Shown: positions 6,743 to 14,878 of the stretch, one piece after another | Layout: every line of letters starts with the position of its first letter | Position numbering within the stretch: position 1 is the first letter of the stretch | IMG/VR virus record: IMGVR_UViG_3300024255_001095 | Span: 1 to 22,106 of that record | Direction: 5' to 3' (one strand) | Origin: a virus | DNA length: 22,106 nucleotides | Translations under genes and position numbers: made by a program | The notes under the pieces: model-generated | Database searches by the model: none | Told to the model about the DNA's origin: nothing | What the model saw: the letters and a program-made list of their open reading frames with translations, nothing else

Positions 6743-7831
6743 ATGGCTAATAAATCGTTCGATCCGACTAAGTTCCGTAAGGACTTAACAAAATCCATCT
6801 CAGGAATGAGTAGTGGATTCAACGATCCTAAAGATTGGATCAGCACAGGTAACTATGCACTAAACTATCTTATTAGTGGCGACTTTCACAAGGGTGTTCC
6901 GCTTGGTAAGGTAACTGTGTTTGCAGGAGAATCTGGTGCAGGTAAATCATATATCTGTTCAGGTAACATTGTAAAGGCAGCACAAGATCAAGGTATCTTT
7001 GTAGTACTAATTGACTCAGAGAATGCTCTTGATGAAAGTTGGCTACACGCACTAGATGTAGACACTTCAGAAGACAAACTACTTAAACTTAATATGTCAA
7101 TGATTGATGATGTTGCTAAAACACTGTCAACATTTATTGCAGACTACAAAACAATGGATGAAGAAGATCGTCCTAAAGTATTGTTTGTAGTTGACAGTTT
7201 GGGTATGTTGCTAACACCTACTGATATTGATCAGTTTAACAAAGGTGATATGAAAGGTGATATGGGTCGTAAGCCCAAGCAGTTAACATCACTTGTTCGT
7301 AACACAGTTAATATGATTGGTTCGCTTAACGTAGGTTTAGTATGTACTAATCACACTTATGCATCGCAAGATATGTTTGATCCAGATGATAAGATTAGTG
7401 GCGGTTCAGGCTTTATCTATGCATCGAGTATTGTTGTTGCAATGAAAAAGATGAAGCTAAAAGAAGACGAAGATGGTAACAAGATCAGTCAAGTTATGGG
7501 TATCCGTGCTGGCTGTAAGGTTATGAAGACACGTTATGCAAAACCGTTTGAAGGTGTACAAGTAAAGATCCCATACTCAACAGGAATGAATCCTTATAGT
7601 GGTTTGCTTGAATTATTTGAAGCAAAAGACATTATTAAAAAGCAAGGCAATAGACTTGCATACACTACACTTGATGGTGAAGAAATTCTTGATTATCGTA
7701 AAAAGTGGATTGGAGAAAACCTTGATAAGGTAATGTCAGATTACTTAATAAAAGAAGCACAAGTGGTAAATACCTCTGATGACGTTACTGAAGATATAGA
7801 AGTAGACGACTTACAACCAATCGAGGAGTAG
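6743..7831 (+). CDS. uvsX: Recombinase UvsX (RecA family)
   Basis: 362 residues. UvsX forms filaments on gp32-covered single strands, aided by UvsY, and drives strand exchange for recombination-dependent replication. Walker A is GESGAGKS (62-69), Walker B is LFVVDS (about 147-152), and the segment CTNHTYAS fits the L2-proximal region of UvsX proteins. The N-terminal region (about 1-55, with NYLISGDFHKGVPLGK) matches the family layout, and the last 15 residues are acidic. An AGGAG lies five bases before the ATG. No consensus promoter is visible between the gp32 terminator and this gene, so its transcription may rely on read-through. It leads a tight run of genes into uvsY. Confidence 0.95.
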   Translation: MANKSFDPTKFRKDLTKSISGMSSGFNDPKDWISTGNYALNYLISGDFHKGVPLGKVTVFAGESGAGKSYICSGNIVKAAQDQGIFVVLIDSENALDESWLHALDVDTSEDKLLKLNMSMIDDVAKTLSTFIADYKTMDEEDRPKVLFVVDSLGMLLTPTDIDQFNKGDMKGDMGRKPKQLTSLVRNTVNMIGSLNVGLVCTNHTYASQDMFDPDDKISGGSGFIYASSIVVAMKKMKLKEDEDGNKISQVMGIRAGCKVMKTRYAKPFEGVQVKIPYSTGMNPYSGLLELFEAKDIIKKQGNRLAYTTLDGEEILDYRKKWIGENLDKVMSDYLIKEAQVVNTSDDVTEDIEVDDLQPIEE

Positions 7832-7834
7832 AAT

Positions 7835-8068
7835 ATGGAAGATACGCAAATAGTTGATATCTGGACATTGTTTAAAGAATATGTCGATAAAAAACACGTT
7901 GAGCAGGCTGCTGAACGTTATGTAGATTTAATGGCCGATTGTGGCACAGAAGATCAATCATTTATTTCTGCACTAGGTCACGATACTGCGTTAGATATTG
8001 CTATCAATTATTATCTAGATCTTGATGATGATGACGTATTAGAAGAAGAAGTAGAGTGGGATGAATAA
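7835..8068 (+). CDS. Small acidic protein between uvsX and uvsY, unknown function
   Basis: 77 residues, function not recognised. It is largely helical, with a WTLFKEYVDKKHVEQAAERYVDLMAD segment pattern (described here by its ends), a central SALGHDTALDIAINYYLDL stretch and a strongly acidic tail (DDDD, EEE). It begins three bases after the uvsX stop, has a GAGGAG Shine-Dalgarno inside the end of uvsX, and its stop shares a base with the next start (TAATG). The coupling suggests a role linked to recombination, perhaps as a partner protein. Small acidic proteins next to uvsX occur in marine T4-like phages as far as I recall. Confidence 0.8.
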   Translation: MEDTQIVDIWTLFKEYVDKKHVEQAAERYVDLMADCGTEDQSFISALGHDTALDIAINYYLDLDDDDVLEEEVEWDE

Positions 8069-8523
8069 TGGGTTGGTATAGCGAAGTATCTCGTGACATA
8101 AGCAAAATACCACAAGCAGTTGCCTACTTTGAAAACGAAATAGTTGATGCTCGCAAAGAGGTTAAACTAGTTGGAAATGTAGAACGTGCGGCAGCAAGTA
8201 TGCCAGGTATTGTTGAACAACGATTCAATCAACTTCAGGAGATTGAAGCTATACTAAACTATTTAAATATTGAGCTACGCAGATTGCGTAGTTCATTTTT
8301 TAAGAAATATCTTGAAAACTATCAACGAGCTCTGTCAAGCCGTGACGTTGAAAAATACGTAGACGGTGAGGCAGATGTCGTTGACTATGAAAAGATTATT
8401 AATGAGTTTGCATTATTGCGTAACAAATGGTTAGGGGTACTCAAAGCACTTGATCAAAAACAATGGCAGATTACAAACGTAGTTAAGCTAAGAGTAGCGG
8501 GTATGGAAGATGCCACGTTATAA
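8068..8523 (+). CDS. uvsY: Probable recombination mediator UvsY
   Basis: 151 residues against 137 in T4 UvsY. UvsY is a helical oligomer that helps UvsX load on gp32-covered DNA. Supporting features: helical content throughout, a basic central stretch (ELRRLRSSFFKKYLENYQRAL), and a C-terminal layout where an acidic turn is followed by Y-E-K-I-I..F..L...W..VL.AL..K.W.I..V..LR..GM. This parallels the end of T4 UvsY (a W-containing helix, then K-x-R-G-F-x-I-K-x-I-x-x-x-R). Position two genes after uvsX and in the same operon agrees. The start overlaps the previous stop by one base (TAATG) after a GAGTGGGATGA purine stretch. Similarity is at pattern level, hence the moderate score. Confidence 0.72.
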   Translation: MGWYSEVSRDISKIPQAVAYFENEIVDARKEVKLVGNVERAAASMPGIVEQRFNQLQEIEAILNYLNIELRRLRSSFFKKYLENYQRALSSRDVEKYVDGEADVVDYEKIINEFALLRNKWLGVLKALDQKQWQITNVVKLRVAGMEDATL

Positions 8524-9160
8524 TGTATTATTAGGATGCGATCAAAAATACTACGATGACTGGGCAGTACCTTTACTAAAAAGTATTCATTTTCATAATC
8601 CGTGGATTAACTTACACTGTCATATTGTAAATCCAACAGTTGAAAATTCTTTAGATAATGTTAGTATAACTACTGAAAAAAGAGAATTTTTAAACTCCGA
8701 TAGTAAAATAGCATATCTACAAGCGGTAAGATTTTTAGTAGCAGCTGAGAAATTTTCTAATAATGAAAACGTAGTTACCCTTGATGCAGACAGTATCTGT
8801 ACACGCCCAATAATCAGACCTACTGAAATTAAACATCTTTTTGAAAAGCAATATGTTTTAAAACATCATAAAGAAGATAGGTGGCTCGCCGGACTTGTAG
8901 TGTTTAATCAAAATGGCTTTAGGCAAGAATTAAATAAAGAATTAACATCAGTTCCGTTTGATAATTGGCAATGGGGCAGAGATCAAATAGTGTTAAATAC
9001 ATTTGCAAACGAATTTAATTTTCAGACAGTTGGCAATCAATGGATGTCAATAGGAAAAAATAAATCAAATAGTGCGTTTTTAACATTAAAAGGTAATCAA
9101 AAAGTTAAAGAAAAATTTTTAATTAATTACCGAAGATACAGGGATCAAGATACAGAATGA
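8510..9160 (+). CDS. GT-A-type glycosyltransferase-like protein
   Basis: 216 residues. It opens the accessory glycan cassette. The N-terminus (RYNVLLGCDQKYYDDWAVPLL) has the beta-strand and leading-residue pattern of GT8-like transferases. LDAD (91-94) fits the DxD metal and nucleotide-sugar site. WLAGLVVFN and WGRDQ (about 125-133, 155-159) correspond to the acceptor-side motifs of such enzymes. Donor and acceptor cannot be read from sequence. It overlaps the end of uvsY by exactly 14 nt, with a GGAAG purine stretch just before the ATG, so it is translationally coupled to the recombination operon although functionally unrelated. The protein lacks membrane segments. Confidence 0.7.
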   Translation: MPRYNVLLGCDQKYYDDWAVPLLKSIHFHNPWINLHCHIVNPTVENSLDNVSITTEKREFLNSDSKIAYLQAVRFLVAAEKFSNNENVVTLDADSICTRPIIRPTEIKHLFEKQYVLKHHKEDRWLAGLVVFNQNGFRQELNKELTSVPFDNWQWGRDQIVLNTFANEFNFQTVGNQWMSIGKNKSNSAFLTLKGNQKVKEKFLINYRRYRDQDTE

Positions 9161-9717
9161 CATTAGAAGAACATCTTGGTGGCCACAACGGAAAGACACA
9201 TTTAGATCGTGGAACGCTAGAATGGGCAAAGGCTACATTTGGCATACAGTCGATGATAGATGTTGGTTGCGGCCCAGGCGGTATGGTAGAATTAGCAAAT
9301 AACATAGGAATAAAAGCAACAGGAATAGACGGAGACTATACTTTAGATCGCTACGATAATAGTAAGTTTATAATTCACGACTTTACAAAAGGACCTGTTC
9401 CGATAACAGAAAATTACGATCTTGCTTGGAGTGCAGAGTTTGTCGAACACGTATACGAAGAATATATTCCTAATTATGTTCAGGCTATGCAACAAGCAAA
9501 ATACTTAATAATGACATACGCACCGATTGGTCACGGCGGCTATCATCACGTAAATGAAAATACACAAGAATATTGGATAGAGACAATGTCTAAATATAAC
9601 TTTACATATGACGAAAATTTAACTAATCAAATGCGACAATCGTCAACAATGGGCAAAAAGAAGAAACATCAATTTGTCAAAAAAACAGGACTTTTATTTA
9701 AAAATGAACAGAGATAG
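9157..9717 (+). CDS. SAM-dependent methyltransferase, class I
   Basis: 186 residues. Motif I is MIDVGCGPGG (33-42), which binds S-adenosylmethionine; the acidic end of the next strand is GIDGD (56-60); WSAEFVEHVYEEYIP (about 91-105) is the motif IV/post-motif region typical of small-molecule and sugar methyltransferases. No DNA-methylase DPPY motif is present, so methylation of a sugar or lipid in the cassette pathway is more likely than DNA methylation. Its ATG overlaps the previous stop by four bases (ATGA). The basic tail (GKKKKHQFVKKTG) is unusual. The substrate is unknown. Confidence 0.8.
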   Translation: MTLEEHLGGHNGKTHLDRGTLEWAKATFGIQSMIDVGCGPGGMVELANNIGIKATGIDGDYTLDRYDNSKFIIHDFTKGPVPITENYDLAWSAEFVEHVYEEYIPNYVQAMQQAKYLIMTYAPIGHGGYHHVNENTQEYWIETMSKYNFTYDENLTNQMRQSSTMGKKKKHQFVKKTGLLFKNEQR

Positions 9718-10627
9718 TTTAGTAGTAGCTATTGAGGAAATGTATAGGAATCATCCTATACCTAAGTTTCCTAATTTTAAATTAGTATCCTGGAATGACA
9801 AAGATACACTTGCATCAGCTGATGTTTTTTTACAGCATAACATAGCTGGACAAAAACGTAAAAAATTAGAAAAATATTATCAATATATTTTAGACAGTGG
9901 CAAGCCTTTTATAGTTGCCGAAGCTCCGGTGTTTCGTCGAAATATGAAACAGTCTGGTTGCCCCGGAGCATATCATAGATTTAGTTGGACTAGTTATTTT
10001 CAAAACGAAGGAAACTATTGTAATAAAGACTCGCCACCGGATAGATGGAACAGAATACAAGCAGAACAAAAAATTACAATTAAAGATTGGCGCACTACCG
10101 GAGACTATGTTTTACTAATTTTACAGCGTCCTGGAGACAGTAGTCTAAAAAACTTGTTAGAAAAACACGGATCGTATGAAAACTTTCTCACGTTTACATT
10201 AAATGAGATTAAAAAATATACCAACCGACCTATACGTGTACGAATGCATCCTTTACGCCAAGACCGTCAATTAGAAGCATTAAAAAACTTTGATGTTGAT
10301 ATTAGTATAAACACCTTAGGAAGTCGTCAAGGTCACGGCGTTACAGAAGGCGGCGACGGATTGTACAAAGACTTTAAAGACGCATATGCCGTAGTAGGAT
10401 TCAATAGTAATGCATTAACTGAAAGTATATGCGAAGGCATTCCTACATTTAGTATGTGTTCTAGTTCAATGGCTTGGGATTGTAGTAATAAAGATTTATC
10501 TCAAATAGAATCACCAGAATTATTTGATAGACAACAATGGCTATATAACTTAGGTTATTGTCAATGGCGTGAAGATGAAATAGCACAAGGCACTCCTTGG
10601 TTTCATCTATTAAAACGTTACAATTAA
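9704..10627 (+). CDS. Capsule/Kdo-transferase-like glycosyltransferase, paralog 1
   Basis: 307 residues. I start it at the ATG at 9704 (14-nt overlap with the methyltransferase) rather than the TTG at 9674. The C-terminal half has the GT-B signature shared by all five paralogs: a strand YVLLILQRP (135-143), RPIRVRMHP (175-183), GFNSNALTESICEGIP (232-247), then DRQQWL and a final G-x-P/A-W-x-H-L. This layout resembles capsule polysaccharide synthesis proteins of the KpsC/KpsS type, which are Kdo transferases. The N-terminal half includes NEGNYCNK...DRWNR (101-117), also conserved among paralogs. It has no clear Shine-Dalgarno. Donor and acceptor are unknown. Paralogs 3 and 5 are its closest relatives by motif. 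Confidence 0.62.
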   Translation: MNRDSLVVAIEEMYRNHPIPKFPNFKLVSWNDKDTLASADVFLQHNIAGQKRKKLEKYYQYILDSGKPFIVAEAPVFRRNMKQSGCPGAYHRFSWTSYFQNEGNYCNKDSPPDRWNRIQAEQKITIKDWRTTGDYVLLILQRPGDSSLKNLLEKHGSYENFLTFTLNEIKKYTNRPIRVRMHPLRQDRQLEALKNFDVDISINTLGSRQGHGVTEGGDGLYKDFKDAYAVVGFNSNALTESICEGIPTFSMCSSSMAWDCSNKDLSQIESPELFDRQQWLYNLGYCQWREDEIAQGTPWFHLLKRYN

Positions 10628-10661
10628 TAAACCATTCTAAACTTTTATTATATTAGCACAT

Positions 10662-10669
10662 AATAAATA
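10662..10669 (+). promoter_or_regulatory. Late-promoter-like octamer abutting the nucleotidyltransferase-cupin gene
   Basis: AATAAATA ends six bases before the A of the ATG at 10675, the same spacing as at gp17 and the 654-residue gene. It lies in the 47-nt gap after paralog 1, the only sizeable plus-strand gap between 8510 and 14878, and no Shine-Dalgarno precedes the ATG. It differs from TATAAATA at one base. Confidence 0.4.
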
Positions 10670-10674
10670 CCAGT

Positions 10675-11433
10675 ATGAATATAGTTTTAGTCACAGGCGG
10701 ATTTGATCCGCTACACTCCGGACACATAGAATACTTTAAAGCAGCGAAAGAACTAGGAGATCACTTAGTTGTAGGTGTTAATAGTGACGAATGGTTAACA
10801 CGCAAAAAGGGCAGACCTTTTATGTCGTTTGATGAACGGTGTGCAATTATAAAAGAACTTAGTGTTGTAGATGAAGTTATAGGTTTCAACGACATAGACG
10901 ATACTGCTAATCACGCAATATTTCAATTACAAAGCACAACAGGGTCAAGTACGAAAATTATCTTTGCTAATGGCGGGGATAGAACAAAGTCTAATATACC
11001 CGAAATGCAATATACTAATGTAGAATTTGTATTTGGCGTAGGCGGCGAGAACAAAGCCAACAGTAGTAGTTGGATACTCGACGAATGGAAGACCCAAAAG
11101 ACTGAACGCGACTGGGGCTACTGGCGTGTGTTAGATCACAAACCTGAGCAAGGTTATAAAGTAAAAGAACTTGTAATATATCCGGGTAAAAGTTTAAGCG
11201 ATCAAAAGCATTTCTTACGATCAGAGCAATGGACTGTACTTGAGGGTACAGTAAAAATGGATACAGAGTGGAATAATGTACAAAGCTGTATAATATTAGA
11301 ACAACATAGTAGACCATTTGAAATTGGTAAAGAAGTATGGCATCGAGCAAGCAACCCAGGTGCCGAAAATACCCATATACTAGAAGTACAATGGGGAGAA
11401 CAATGTGTGGAGGAAGATATTGAAAGAAGATAA
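10675..11433 (+). CDS. Nucleotidyltransferase fused to a mannose-6-phosphate-isomerase-type cupin
   Basis: 252 residues in two domains. Residues 1-about 135 form a cytidylyltransferase/adenylyltransferase fold: VTGGFDPLHSGH (6-17) with the HxGH nucleotide motif, GVNSDEW, a GRPFMSFDERCAII segment and NGGDR. Relatives activate glycerol-3-phosphate, heptose-1-phosphate or similar as CDP- or ADP-derivatives. Residues about 145-252 resemble the cupin of type II phosphomannose isomerases: WGYWRVLD, GYKVKELVIYPGKSLSDQKH, then LRSEQWTVLEGT and VWHRASNPG. In the family the central motif is usually SEHW; here it is SEQW, so one His metal-ligand position appears changed to Gln. The domains could make and activate one sugar phosphate. 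A late-like octamer abuts its start. Confidence 0.75.
   Translation: MNIVLVTGGFDPLHSGHIEYFKAAKELGDHLVVGVNSDEWLTRKKGRPFMSFDERCAIIKELSVVDEVIGFNDIDDTANHAIFQLQSTTGSSTKIIFANGGDRTKSNIPEMQYTNVEFVFGVGGENKANSSSWILDEWKTQKTERDWGYWRVLDHKPEQGYKVKELVIYPGKSLSDQKHFLRSEQWTVLEGTVKMDTEWNNVQSCIILEQHSRPFEIGKEVWHRASNPGAENTHILEVQWGEQCVEEDIERR
11409..11413 (+). promoter_or_regulatory. Shine-Dalgarno that selects a TTG start at 11420
   Basis: GGAGG lies six bases upstream of TTG 11420. The GTG at 11405 precedes this site and has no comparable element. The choice gives a 14-nt overlap with the upstream gene, matching four other junctions in the window. Confidence 0.65.
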
Positions 11434-13123
11434 ATTAAAAATTTATGTAGGCTGGGACCGAAGAGAAGACATTGCATACCAAGCGTGTAAGCAGAGTATT
11501 CTTGATACAGCAACCGTCGAAGTAGATATTATTCCGTTGAAACAAAAACAACTTAGAAAAGACGAAATGTACTGGAGAGAAAAGGATAAACTTGCAAGTA
11601 CAGAATTTACATTTACTAGATTCCTTGTTCCTGAGCTTCAAGAGTTTGATGGCTGGGCTTTATTCATTGACTGTGATTTTATTGCACTTACTGACATTAA
11701 ACAATTGTTTAACCAAAGAGACGACAAGTATGCAGTAATGTGTGCTCAGCACGATTACACACCTAAAGAAGGTACTAAGATGGACGGGCAGAAGCAAACG
11801 GTTTATCCACGTAAAAATTGGTCTAGTATGATGTTAATTAATTGTGGACATCCTTCTAATAAACAACTAACCAAAGAGCTAGTTAATAACGAAGAAATCA
11901 CCGGAGCATACTTACATAGATTTAGCTGGCTTGATGACAGCGAAATTGGTGAGTTAAGTCACGAGTGGAATTGGTTAGTAGGCTGGTACAAAGAACCAGA
12001 AGATGGCAAGCCTAAACTGTTGCACTATACAGAAGGCGGCCCGTGGTTTGAACAATATCAAAACTGTGAATATGCAAATGAATACTATAAAGCCGAACGT
12101 AAATATCTTACTAGTGAGTATCACAACATATCTAATAAATTAAGTACTGAAAAAAGAATACCTAAATTAGTTAACAATTTATCATTGCCTGATAGTTTAC
12201 GGCAATCAATTGAGGCTTTTACATATGCAACAATTGATCCCAAAGGAACTTACTATGGCTACACTGAGGAAAATGCTATGAAAATTATACAGAATAAATT
12301 TCAACAAGGAAAGACTGCAAAGGTAGCAGCAATATTTAATGACGACTTAAATTATGATAATAAATCGTACGTATACGATGAATATCTAGAAGCACTAAGT
12401 TTAGGCAGCGGTGGCAAATTAAGTAGTTGGGATAAAGAAAAAAATACAGATACTCCACTAATTATTCGAGGAGTTGGAAAGTCTAGTAGAGAAGCAGTTA
12501 AGCACTGTTGGGAAACTGGTAGAGAGTTTTATGCAATTGATACAGGTTATTTTGGCAATTCAAAAAGTAAGTCTAAAGGTTGGCATAGAGTTACAAAAAA
12601 TAACTTACAAGACTATGGTCCAATTATTGAACGTCCTACAGATAGATTACTAGGATGGAAATATAGAAAATTTAAAAAAGGAAGTAGAATATTAATTTGT
12701 CCTCCTAGTGATAAAGTTATGAAATTTTTTGATCAACCAACTCCTGAAGAATGGACAAAACAAATAGTAGCACAATTAAAGGACATTACTGATAGACCAA
12801 TTCAAGTTAGATTAAAACCTAACAGAACACACAGAATAACTGGTAATTCTATCGAAGAAGCACTAGAAAAAGATATTCATTGTCTTATAACATACAATAG
12901 CATTGCTGCCTTAGAAGCATTAAATTTTGGAAAACCTGCTATTGCACTTGGTCCTAATTGTGCGTCAATGGTATGCAATACCAAATTAGAAGAAGTAGAA
13001 AATTTACACATACCGGACAAAGATGAGATGACTGCATTAATGTCGCATCTTAGTTATTGTCAATTTTCAAGAAATGAGTTGATGAACGGTTTTGCTTGGG
13101 ATACTGTTAATGAAAGTCGTTAG
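11420..13123 (+). CDS. Two-domain glycosyltransferase: GT-A domain fused to Kdo-transferase-like paralog 2
   Basis: 567 residues from a TTG preceded by GGAGG. The N-terminal domain (about 1-235) is a GT-A transferase: KIYVGWDRREDIAY, the FIDCDF metal motif (82-87), HDYTPKE, YPRKNWSSMMLINCGH (129-144) and HYTEGGPWF (202-210). After a linker, residues about 298-567 match paralog 4 closely: IDTGYFGN, ILICPPSDKVM (424-434), RPIQVRLKP (459-467), TYNSIAALEAL (491-501), GKPAIALGPN, HLSYCQF and NGFAW. The second domain belongs to the capsule/Kdo-transferase-like GT-B group. The fusion may add two residues in sequence, or pair synthesis and transfer steps. Substrates are not predictable. Confidence 0.75.
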   Translation: MKEDKLKIYVGWDRREDIAYQACKQSILDTATVEVDIIPLKQKQLRKDEMYWREKDKLASTEFTFTRFLVPELQEFDGWALFIDCDFIALTDIKQLFNQRDDKYAVMCAQHDYTPKEGTKMDGQKQTVYPRKNWSSMMLINCGHPSNKQLTKELVNNEEITGAYLHRFSWLDDSEIGELSHEWNWLVGWYKEPEDGKPKLLHYTEGGPWFEQYQNCEYANEYYKAERKYLTSEYHNISNKLSTEKRIPKLVNNLSLPDSLRQSIEAFTYATIDPKGTYYGYTEENAMKIIQNKFQQGKTAKVAAIFNDDLNYDNKSYVYDEYLEALSLGSGGKLSSWDKEKNTDTPLIIRGVGKSSREAVKHCWETGREFYAIDTGYFGNSKSKSKGWHRVTKNNLQDYGPIIERPTDRLLGWKYRKFKKGSRILICPPSDKVMKFFDQPTPEEWTKQIVAQLKDITDRPIQVRLKPNRTHRITGNSIEEALEKDIHCLITYNSIAALEALNFGKPAIALGPNCASMVCNTKLEEVENLHIPDKDEMTALMSHLSYCQFSRNELMNGFAWDTVNESR

Positions 13124-14036
13124 TTACTATAATGTAGTTCCTAATAAAAATAAAAGCCAAGAAAAATTTGATATACTTACTAAATTTATTCAAGGCGTAA
13201 ATGCTGCCGGGGATACTGGAATTGTACACAAAGGATACGACTTGCAAAAGTGTGACGTTGGAATGATTCAAGGCTGGCAACACGAAGTTGGTAAAAATGC
13301 CCCTCACTTACAGTTACGACAGCGTGTAATGAATAATACATCAAATACACACGTATGTACAGCAGACGCGAACTTGTTTTTATACGCAAACAAAACTAAT
13401 CGCCCTCATCACTATTTAAGATATAGTTTTGACGGTGTATTTCCAAATACTGGCAATTACTTCGACGATAATCCTAATCCTAAACGTTGGCAACAAATTT
13501 CTAAACATTTAGATATAGCTCTTGAAAACCGAAAGAAAGGAAAAAATATTGTAATTTGTTTACAGCGCAATCAAGGCTGGAGTATGGGAGCATTATCTGT
13601 AACTAGTTGGTTAGAAACTACTATTCCAAAAATTTTAAATCATACCGATCGAACCATTGTTATTAGACCGCACCCAGGTGACAAAAAAGCCATAACTCAA
13701 TACTTACCACAACTAATACAAAAATATCGAAACAATAAAAACATTAAAGTTTCGATGCCTGGCTCGCCTTTAGATCAAGATTTAAACAAAGCGTGGGCTG
13801 TTGTAAATCATAATAGCAGTAGTATTGTTGGACCACTAATACAAGGATATCCTGGATTTATTACAGATCCAGATAAGAGTCAATGTGTAGAAGTTTGTCA
13901 CACAGACTTTAGTAAAATAGAAAATCCTCAAGAATTTGATCGACAAAAATGGTTAGAACGTATTAGTATGTTTCATTGGAACTTCCAAGAATTAACAGAC
14001 GGTACAGCGTGGAAACATATGAGAGAATATGTATGA
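13110..14036 (+). CDS. Capsule/Kdo-transferase-like glycosyltransferase, paralog 3
   Basis: 308 residues from the ATG at 13110, giving a 14-nt overlap with the fusion gene; a TTG at 13092 was not preferred. Shared signatures: NTGNYFDDNPNPKRWQ (113-128), strand NIVICLQRN (146-154), RTIVIRPHP (181-189), VVNHNSSSIVGPLIQGYP (231-248), then DRQKWL and GTAWKHM at the end. The N-terminal half (MKVVSYYNVVPNKN..., then QGW and HEVG) differs from paralogs 2 and 4, so acceptor or donor choice probably differs. It belongs with paralogs 1 and 5, which have RPHP or RMHP rather than RLKP. It is coupled to paralog 4 by an ATGA overlap. Confidence 0.62.
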   Translation: MKVVSYYNVVPNKNKSQEKFDILTKFIQGVNAAGDTGIVHKGYDLQKCDVGMIQGWQHEVGKNAPHLQLRQRVMNNTSNTHVCTADANLFLYANKTNRPHHYLRYSFDGVFPNTGNYFDDNPNPKRWQQISKHLDIALENRKKGKNIVICLQRNQGWSMGALSVTSWLETTIPKILNHTDRTIVIRPHPGDKKAITQYLPQLIQKYRNNKNIKVSMPGSPLDQDLNKAWAVVNHNSSSIVGPLIQGYPGFITDPDKSQCVEVCHTDFSKIENPQEFDRQKWLERISMFHWNFQELTDGTAWKHMREYV

Positions 14037-14878
14037 AAGTTGTTAAGGTCGCTGCTATTAATATGGATTCAACTTCTTATGAGTGCAACTTTCGTTGCGA
14101 TTCTATTTTACAAAACTTTGCAAAAGGAATCAATAAGCAGTTGTTACCCGCAAGTGATGCAATTACACATTCATTGCCTTTAGTAGGAAGAGGTATGTCA
14201 GAATCTGTAGGCAAATATATTTTATTGTCTATGAAAAATAATTTACCATTTTATCATATTGATACAGGGTATTTTGGTAATGTTAAAAGAAAAGTATGGC
14301 ATCGAATTACATACAATGGATTTCAAAACACAAATACAATTGTCCCTCGAGACGAACAAAGATTGTCTCAACAACTTTTTTCTTATTTTGGACAAGATGT
14401 AGAAATACCACTAGAAAAAAAGATTAATTCATTTACTCCGGGTAAAAAAATATTAATATGTCCACCTAGTAAAAAAGTTATGGGATTTTTCCAACAGCCA
14501 AGACCGCAGGAGTGGACTGAGAAAGTTATTAAAGAGTTAAGACAATATACTGATAGACCTATTGAAGTGCGCTTAAAGCCTAGTAGAACTGATAGACAAA
14601 CTGTTAAAAATATGAAAGATGCATTAAAGGATGATATACATTGTTTAGTAACATACAACAGTATTGCTGCTACGGAAGCATTAATGGCAGGAAAACCTGC
14701 TATTGTACTTGGACCAAATGCCGCACAATCTATATGTGAAACGGATCTAAAAAATATAGAAAATCCAAAAATTCCAACTCAGAGCGAAATGATTGCATTC
14801 TTAACGCACCTATCTTACTGTCAATTTACACAAACAGAAATGTATAATGGGTTTGCTTGGAAACACCTACAGCATTAG
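14033..14878 (+). CDS. Capsule/Kdo-transferase-like glycosyltransferase, paralog 4
   Basis: 281 residues from an ATG overlapping the previous stop by four bases (ATGA). It is close to the second domain of the fusion gene: FYHIDTGYFGN (73-83), WHRIT, KILICPPSKKVM (139-150), RPIEVRLKP (175-183), TYNSIAATEAL (207-217), GKPAIVLGPN and HLSYCQF, ending GFAWKHL. It lacks the GT-A half, so it is either a duplicate that lost it or the source from which the fusion was built. Nucleotide identity between the two copies is patchy, so the duplication is not recent. Its stop codon is directly adjacent to the stop of the convergent gene on the other strand, with no terminator visible. Confidence 0.65.
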   Translation: MKVVKVAAINMDSTSYECNFRCDSILQNFAKGINKQLLPASDAITHSLPLVGRGMSESVGKYILLSMKNNLPFYHIDTGYFGNVKRKVWHRITYNGFQNTNTIVPRDEQRLSQQLFSYFGQDVEIPLEKKINSFTPGKKILICPPSKKVMGFFQQPRPQEWTEKVIKELRQYTDRPIEVRLKPSRTDRQTVKNMKDALKDDIHCLVTYNSIAATEALMAGKPAIVLGPNAAQSICETDLKNIENPKIPTQSEMIAFLTHLSYCQFTQTEMYNGFAWKHLQH

